The notes under the pieces were generated by a model that saw only the letters and a program-made list of their open reading frames with translations, was not told the origin of the DNA and ran no database searches. The translations under genes and the position numbers were made by a program. Below, one piece after another: positions 57,501-64,000 of a stretch of 64,000 nt of DNA. Every line of letters starts with the position of its first letter. Within the stretch, counting starts at the first letter, position 1. Source of the DNA: Carettochelys insculpta (taxonomy: Eukaryota > Chordata > Testudines > Carettochelyidae); contig NC_134147.1 of assembly GCF_033958435.1 (NCBI RefSeq), positions 47,796,001 through 47,860,000 on the forward strand, given 5' to 3'.

Positions 57501-58699
57501 CACAATAGTGCCCAGTCACAAATCTTGTCCCCTGTGCTGTCCACTCTTATGAGGACAGCCACAATTTGTCCCAGATTGCATGTGTATTTGGGCAGTGGGC
57601 AGGCTGGAAGTTACACCCAGCAAGGCCTCTGTGACTCAGGCTGATATCTATGGCCTCTGACCAGCACTGATCCGCACTTTGCAGTAATACTTGAGCCTTT
57701 TTCCGAACAGAGGAGGTTTCTCCTTAACCAGAGATTAGCTCTCTTGAATTTTAAATAAATCCATGTGACTGTTTGGTTTCTTTATTTTAATTTTATTTTC
57801 ATGTATGTTTCGCTCTTTTAGAATTTTCAGATGCAAAAAAAAAAAAAGAGCAAGATAAGCGCTGAAATTTGCTGCAACATGGGGCAATTGCAGACATTTT
57901 GTAAGGAATATGGCCCTTTCAAATGCTACTGCCAGCATATGTTAAACATGCAGTATGTTCTTAACAAAAGCTTTAGAACTGCGGGTCTAAATCGAAGTGC
58001 CAGTTTATTTATGCTCTGTACCAGCAGTTTCCCTGATCTAGTATCAGTCACTTCAGGGTAACCAGTTTGCGAAGCCAAAGAAATAATTAACCAGTTGATT
58101 GAAGGCAGATGCTTGGAACGATGGGTCCAAAATCTGCAATTCTTAAAGCCAGGAAAGGACACCGCCTATCAAGGGAAGAGGGAAATAAAAATAAAAGCTA
58201 AACAGAGCTTAGATGTGGGGTGCCAGAAAAGTCACATCTTCTAGATACCGCGATCACTGGCACAGAATCTCTTACAGTCCAAACAAACTGGTCAAGAAAT
58301 GGAAAAAGTCTTTTTATCCATGATTTGTAGTGCATACATCACCACAAAGAAACATGGAACACAAAGCAAATCCCCGAAGCCAAGATGTGGTCTGGAGAAT
58401 AAGCAGTGCCAGCTGCTTCAAAGCAGCCAGTGAAATCCCACAATGGATGATTATGCAATAATATGCCAAAGAAGAAAGTTTTGCTAGCGTAGGGCCTTCA
58501 GCCTGAAGGTTGACCCTCTAGCTAGATGATATTGTTGTTCATAAACATCCTGTTAGGGCCTCGGTCTTGGTATGAGAGCTTGTAGCACTGAATCCCATTA
58601 GCTAATCAGAGCTTGGGTTAAAATATTTTCTTTACAAAAAAAAGTTATATAGGTTGCCTTTGAATTTTGCTTGGTGCCCCCTTTTCACATAGAAGAAAA
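54521..58699. other. no gene recognised
   Basis: Non-coding sequence. A poly-A run lies at 57835-57847. 56750-57000 and 57730-58060 are AT-rich. No frame carries a recognisable domain. Confidence 0.4.
57835..57847 (+). repeat. poly-A run, 13 bases
   Basis: Uninterrupted A13. Possibly the tail of an unrecognised retroposed piece, but no element could be identified upstream. Confidence 0.9.
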
Positions 58700-59960
58700 T
58701 ATGAACAGCCAGATCTTCCTTATGCTATTTGTTATTTTCTCCATTGCTTGCAGACAACTGCCTCTTCTTCCTGCTACGCTAAACAGACCTAATTTCGGCA
58801 GTCTCTCCTGATGTGCAAGTCTTTCCACTGAACTCTTGTTTATACTTTCAATCAGGTTTGTTACAATTCTTCAAACCCCTTCTATTTCTGTTGCATCATT
58901 TTGGAGTGCTGGCAGGCCAACCTGACTACCACGTTCACAGGGACATCATGACCCTATTTCTAAATCCAACCTGTAATATTTTCAGTGTTAGTCTTTCTCC
59001 ATATAGTAATATCATTTAACACATCTGAGCTGCGTCTACACGTGCACGCTACTTCGAAGTAGCGGCACCAACTTCGACGTTAGGCGGTGAGACGTCGAAG
59101 TCGCTAACCTCATGAGGAGATAGGAATAGCGCCCTACTTCGACGTTGAACGTCGAAGTAGGGACCATGTAGACGATCCGCGTCCCGCAATGTCGAAATTG
59201 CTGGGTCCTCCATGGTGGCCATCAGCTAGGTGGTTGAGAGATGCTCTCTCCAGCCCCTGCGGGGCTCTATGGTCACCGTGGGCAGCAGCCCTTAGCCCAG
59301 GGCTTCTGGCCGCTTCTGTGGCAGCTGGGGATCTATGCTGCAGGCACAGGGTCTGCAACCAGTTGTCAGCTCTGTGTATCTTGTGTTGTTTAGTGCAACT
59401 GTGTCTGGGAGGGGCCCTTTAAGGGAGCGGCTGGCTGTTGAGTCCGCCCTGTGACCCTGTCTGCAGCTGTGCCTGGCATCCCTATTTCGATGTGTGCTAC
59501 TTTGACGTGTAGACGTTCCCTCGCTGCGCCTATTTCGATGTTGGGCTGAGCAACGTCGAAGTTGAACATCGATGTTGCCAGCCCTGGAGGACGTGTAGAC
59601 GTTATTCATCGAAATAGACTATTTCAATGTTGGCTGCACATGTAGACATAGCCCTGGACTCCTATCAACTGCCAGGCACTGAGCAGATTTTTTCCACTGA
59701 GCAATTTAGTGATGACTAGGACTTTTTTTGTTTTAATCTTTACAATTACCTTGGAACAGAGTCCCAAGTATGATGTATCATTCCTTCCAGTGTCCAATAA
59801 TTTGCCCTTATCTACATTGAATTTCATTTCCCATCAGGTTTCCCATTAACCTGTCTTTGTGGGACCCTAATGAATTTCTTCTCAGTCATCTCCACATTTG
59901 ACTAAAATATTTGGACATCCTACTGTGTACTTCCCTATTCCAGATTATTAGTAAATGGCA
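58700..59960 (-). mobile_element. probable old CR1 LINE, split by MITE copy 3
   Basis: Left part (58700-59027) includes CAGTCTCTCCTGATGTG, CAATCAGGTTTGTTAC, CTTCTATTTCTGTTGCATCATTTTGG and TATTTTCAGTGTTAGTCTTTC. Right part (59657-59960) includes GCCAGGCACTGAGCAGATTTTTTCCAC, CAAGTATGATGTATCATTCC, GCCCTTATCTACATTGAATTTCATTTCCCATCAG and CTTCTCAGTC. These follow the minus-strand order of CR1/Rex-like tails seen at 6.0-7.0 kb, but are more diverged. The MITE sits at 59028-59653. Confidence 0.55.
59028..59653 (-). mobile_element. MITE copy 3, reversed, 3-bp duplication
   Basis: Termini AGCTGCGTCTACACGTGC (first G changed to A) and GCACATGTAGACATAGCC (plus-strand view) are inverted repeats. CTG flanks both sides (59025-59027 and 59654-59656). 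It has the same internal blocks as copies 1 and 2 in reverse order, including GGTTGCAGACCCTGTG read on the minus strand and the CGTCCTCCAGGGCTGG block. No transposase. Confidence 0.88.
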
Positions 59961-62900
59961 GAGTCCCATGGCTGCGTGCCACATGGCTACCCCTCTAAGC
60001 TACAAGGCATGACTTCTTTCTGTGCTTCTTATAAACATGGCGATTTTGAAAATCATTCAACTCACAGGTCATTCCTCCAACTCGAACGTGACTGCTGGCC
60101 TTTGAGATTCAAGTCCACCTCTCTCTGCTTTTTAGCCCCACTTCTGCAAACACTGAGGCACACGAGCAGTTCCACTGACTTCAGTGGAACTAATCCCATG
60201 TCTAAAGTGAAACGCATGCCAATGCATCCTAACAGGATGGAGACCTAAGGAGTCCCCTTTGTTGAGTGCACTGATGTATGCCACCATTTTTCAAAAGGGG
60301 AGAAAATGATTTTTTAAGGATTTTAATGAAAACCACAGGAAAGGCTTTATTGCCATAGGTATTGCAGATATAGGTTATGTGACCTTCCAATTTACCCTGA
60401 ACGTGAGCTCAACGTAAAACACGTGAAAACTTGTATTATGTCACAACAATCTATAACAATAAATGCTGATTGGAACAGTAAGGAAGGGTGACAGAAAGAC
60501 ACATCTAGTCCAACAAAGAGGCCTCCTGATCATGCCTGGTAACAAGAATAGCATGAGACCAAAAAATCAATGAACTGAAACTGGTATGTCAGATACTAAG
60601 CCTACCTGGTGGACAAAGCAATGAGAAAATAAGTTGTTTCTTCCCATCACTCCCTTCTGGGATCCTTAAATAAAGGCTTGGGAGCTGGGGGAATTTGGCT
60701 CCTGGAGGAAGTTCTGCCATCATACCTGCTCTCTCCACCATCTCCTGGAACTCCAGGACTTGTCATCCCTATATTGAGACATGACCAGACCAGGACAGGG
60801 AGGGGGACTCAGACAAGATTGCAACCTCTACTGGCTCTGGCTGCATCCCAATCACCTCCTAGGTGGTGAGACTGTCTCTTTACTGCCTGAGTATATGTCC
60901 TGTCCTTTCGCTACCTTATTCTCTTTCTCTCTCTCCCTCCCTGTTCCCTCCCCACCACTTTCCCTGGCTACTTTCCACTTAGGAAAAACAATACCCTCTA
61001 CCTCAGCTAAAGAACAACATCTGGTGTAAGATTACTGAGTCATCGGCTTATTAGCAAAATTGTCTCCGAGAAGCATAGATCTGTTTTGCTCAGAGACCAA
61101 ATCCACATTTAGACAAAAATCACAATCTGCCTTTCCCCTCTAAATCACATCCCTTTAGTTTCCTTCAGTTCATTATCATCAACATTTGTCAGCGTTTGCC
61201 AGCCCACTGCTGGAGAAATGCGACTTCAAATCAAGCACACTTTACCTCCTCAGCTATGAGACTTTCAATCAATGCTGGTCTCGCACATTTCACAGAAGGA
61301 TATTGTTTGCCTGATGGGCAGTCCATCTATATGCACTGCAATTTCCACTTGGTGGCATTTATGCTGAGACGCCTTTTTGACCACATGTTCAGACAATTCC
61401 CATTTGTTTTGTTTTGTTTCCCGTTTATCTTCCCAATTTAATTTGCTGTCAGAGCCTTTCTTTCGGTTTGTATCTTTTCACTGCTGTCACTGCTCAGCTG
61501 CTCTCCAGGCTGCTCTTTTAATGGCACATTTCTCTTCCTGTTTATGCTGCTCCATTGCTGCTTGGAAGGCCAATGCTGAAGACTCCTTGGGTCAAGTGTG
61601 AGATTGCAGGTTTGCTCAGGTTAATTTTTCAGTTGCTTTTTGCCGCTTCTCAGATGAGTCCTGCTGGTAAATCATCAGGCACATGGGGAATGAGAATTGG
61701 GACAATATGGTGCTAATTTGAGGAAGAATAGCTCACTAACTCTGCATTTATACTCTTTTATTTTCCGGCTTGTCCAGCCTCTGAGATTGACAGATGGTCT
61801 CTTATGACATCAGCTTAGTGAGAGATAGAATGATTACTCGGAGAACTCAGACCACTGGAAGGGTCACTAGCAGTGGAGTGGGTGGCCGCTGCAGGCCACA
61901 GGGCAAGGTGGGATGGCATCCAGTCCCCGTGCCTGGGGAGGGGTGGGCTCAGGGGCAAAAGGGGCAGGGCCTAGGACAGTCAGCCCTCAGTGCTGCCTGG
62001 ACCACAGAGCTGGACCCACCTCATTCCCCTCAGCTATTTTGATGTTTGTTAACACAAACCTTGACTTACAGCCGCTTCCTATTTTCTATGAGGATGACAC
62101 AGAAGGAGAGTTGTTCTTAACATGGTTTGTGTTTTACAACTGCTCCTTCAGCAATTCTTTTGATTTTGTTTAGCTCACTTCTGCAAAACAGCTGGGCGCC
62201 ATATTTCCTTCAAATTATAGTGAGATTTAGTGTTATTTGAATGTGATAGAAGTATAGCCTGAAATATTTTTAGCAGCCTGCACAATATGTACTAATGGAT
62301 AATAAAATCTATGCACAAGGGCATTAGCTTGTCTAGGATGCTTTGTGTTTGGGCCAGTTGTCAACATTATTAACACACTAGTAATTCATCCTGACTCCAC
62401 AATTGATGATGCCATGTTTCACTGAGATTCATTTGGGATGTCCACTGTTTCAACATGATGGTGTGGAGCACTTGGGAAGAGGATCTGCATACAGATGAAC
62501 GTATACATGGGAGCTGAGTGGGAGTTCCAATATTTTAAAACTTCTGAAACTGGGAGGAGGGGAAATCATCCTGGAGCAGAATAAACAAAGCCTATTTTGA
62601 CTTTTTTTTTCAATTGACTTTCCAGCTCCCCGGGTGTCTGGCTGCCACCTGTGTGCCCTTCAAGAAAGCAGCCCAAGTGGCTGGCCGGCTGGCGATCAGC
62701 CACTCAGCTTCTTGGGAATACCTAGTGGTGATGAACACTAGAGTGTGCGTCAGTGCGCTAGCAGCCAGTTGCTGAAGGCAGCAGGCAATCTGGAAGCCTT
62801 CCAGGTGAGCAACTGAGAAGCCAAAGAGCCTGAAAGGAATGCTGCCAAGAAACCGAGGTCAGGACTTGCCCCGTGGGCTGCCCTGAAGCACGGGAACCTA

Positions 62901-63317
62901 GAAGCTCTGTCTCCTAAGGAGTCAGGAGCTGTGGAGCCAGGTCTCTTAGACCTTCAGCCCACCAAGCTGGCTGCCAAGGAACTGGGAGCATCACTGGGTG
63001 CCTAAGGCTGTCGGCTCTCCAACAGCTAGTGGAGGAGCTGGCAGGACAGTAGGCAGGTTTCCATCCAAGTGTCATTGAGAATAATTCAGACCCTCTAAAT
63101 GTTTCAATTTCCATGAATCACCACTTTCTGCTAGTTTAGATCGTACACATAAACCTGGGACGGGTGTGTTTTCAATCATTGCCTTGTCAACACTAGAAGC
63201 ATGGGCCAGAGCCTCAGCTGACAAAATTGGACATAACCTCATGAAGAACCCCAAAGGTCAAGATGAGACCTATTTATGCTGTGACATCATCACCATGATG
63301 GGTCCAGGATCTTAGTG

Positions 63318-63400
63318 AGACAAGGTAAGTGAGGACAGCTCATTCATGGGACCAACTTTTGCTGGAGGGAGAGACAAGCCACTGTCTTCTCACCTTGTCT
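63318..63400 (+). repeat. unnamed GTGAGG...GGACCAAC repeat, copy 3
   Basis: GACAAGGTAAGTGAGGACAGCTCATTCATGGGACCAACTTTTGCTGG and AGAGACAAG correspond to the repeat at 35125 and 44345. Family not identified. Confidence 0.55.
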
Positions 63401-63960
63401 CCCCAAGGTGGGAAGGCAGCCGCTTCCACGTCTGCTTACTGGGGTTCTTATACCTTCTTTCAAAGCACCTAATGCTGTCCATGGTCAGGGACAGATGCTG
63501 GACAAGCAGGTCCTTCAGAATGGCCATACTGGCTCAGACCTCTATTCCTACAGTAAACTAAATTGTGACAATGAAGAGAGACAACAACTTCCATGTGTGG
63601 TGCCTGAGATCCATTCTAGACCATGGCAAGCTAAATTACCAACAAAGTGCTAATGAGGGCACAAATCTCCAGCCCGACAGCTATTATCAAGCACAACCAT
63701 CTTTGTTGGTTAGATCAAGTATACAGGATGCAAGATGCAGGACTTCCTAAAGACACCTTATATGGTGAGTTAAAGGAGGATCAAAGACAGAGAGGTGTGC
63801 CCAAAACTTAGGTTGAAAGGCACCTGCAGGAGAGATCTAAAATGCTTTGGTATTGAGCCACAGACTTGAGAAGCTCAAGAGAAAGATCATTCACGTGCAG
63901 CAGGAAAACACCTTTCATTGCACTCAATGTGATAAAAACCTGTTTGCCCACAGTAGGCTT

Positions 63961-63991
63961 TTAAACACACCCACACCCCCACCCACCCCCA
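63961..63991 (+). repeat. C-rich CACCC/CCCAC simple repeat
   Basis: ACACACCCACACCCCCACCC and the following ACCCCCAC: low-complexity C-rich tract near the window edge. Confidence 0.85.
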
Positions 63992-64000
63992 CAGTAGGCT

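Larger units (their letters stand above)
59961..64000. other. no gene recognised
   Basis: Non-coding. A short CCACTGACTTCAGTGGAACT palindromic piece at 60176-60195 belongs to a dispersed amniote repeat. AATGGCCATACTGGCTCAGACC near 63519-63540 resembles a CR1 terminus but is only about 22 bp. No frame has a domain. Confidence 0.4.

Noticed and set aside
63516..63542. CR1 terminus-like string
   Set aside because: Only about 22 bp match and the flanks do not continue in CR1 order.
1..64000. CRISPR arrays, bacterial operons, phage or plasmid systems
   Set aside because: No regularly spaced direct repeats, no dense coding, no ribosome-binding sites; the repeats are those of vertebrates.

Overview
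This window looks like vertebrate nuclear DNA, most probably from a turtle (Testudines) or a close reptilian relative. The inference rests on its repeats: abundant CR1 LINE pieces with the typical 3' ends, Penelope-like (PLE) retroelement tails, a DIRS-type tyrosine-recombinase retrotransposon, RTE/R4-like LINEs and short inverted-repeat DNA transposons rich in TTCGAA. There is no operon structure, no ribosome-binding sites and no CRISPR. I found no host exon I can defend; the window is probably intergenic or a very large intron.

Layout. 0.66-2.2 kb: a decayed LINE (minus) split by a 646-bp MITE. 2.87-3.08 kb: a PLE-tail foldback. 6.0-7.0 kb: CR1 (minus). 12.35-13.26 kb: CR1 (minus) split by the 3' end of an RTE/R4-like LINE. 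15.4-22.0 kb: a MITE half, then a CR1 (plus) split by a 4.6-kb DIRS element (minus) with gag, RT, RNase H and part of the tyrosine recombinase, all disabled. 25.3 kb: a CR1 3' end. 27.7, 34.9 and 35.3 kb: three short PLE-tail insertions, each with 11-15 bp target-site duplications. 30.3 kb: a MIR-like SINE. 41.25-43.3 kb: a CR1 (plus) split by a head-to-head pair of PLE copies flanked by a 12-bp duplication. 46.6 and 59.0 kb: two more copies of the MITE seen at 1 kb. 53.0-54.5 kb: a longer copy of the LINE seen at 13 kb, with a recognisable RT. 58.7-60.0 kb: a probable CR1 (minus) split by the third MITE copy.

How the parts relate. The window records nested insertion: CR1 and other LINE copies are the oldest layer, with MITEs, DIRS, RTE-like LINE pieces and PLEs inserted into them. 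The two PLE arms at 41.6-43.2 kb are nearly identical (three differences, all synonymous, over about 100 codons), so they are young. The most interesting signals are the recurrent head-to-head arrangement of PLE tails within single target-site duplications, hammerhead-ribozyme-like cores in those tails, and an unnamed diverged inverted repeat pair at 34.4 and 36.1 kb. Family names are from memory of repeat families; no database search was possible.
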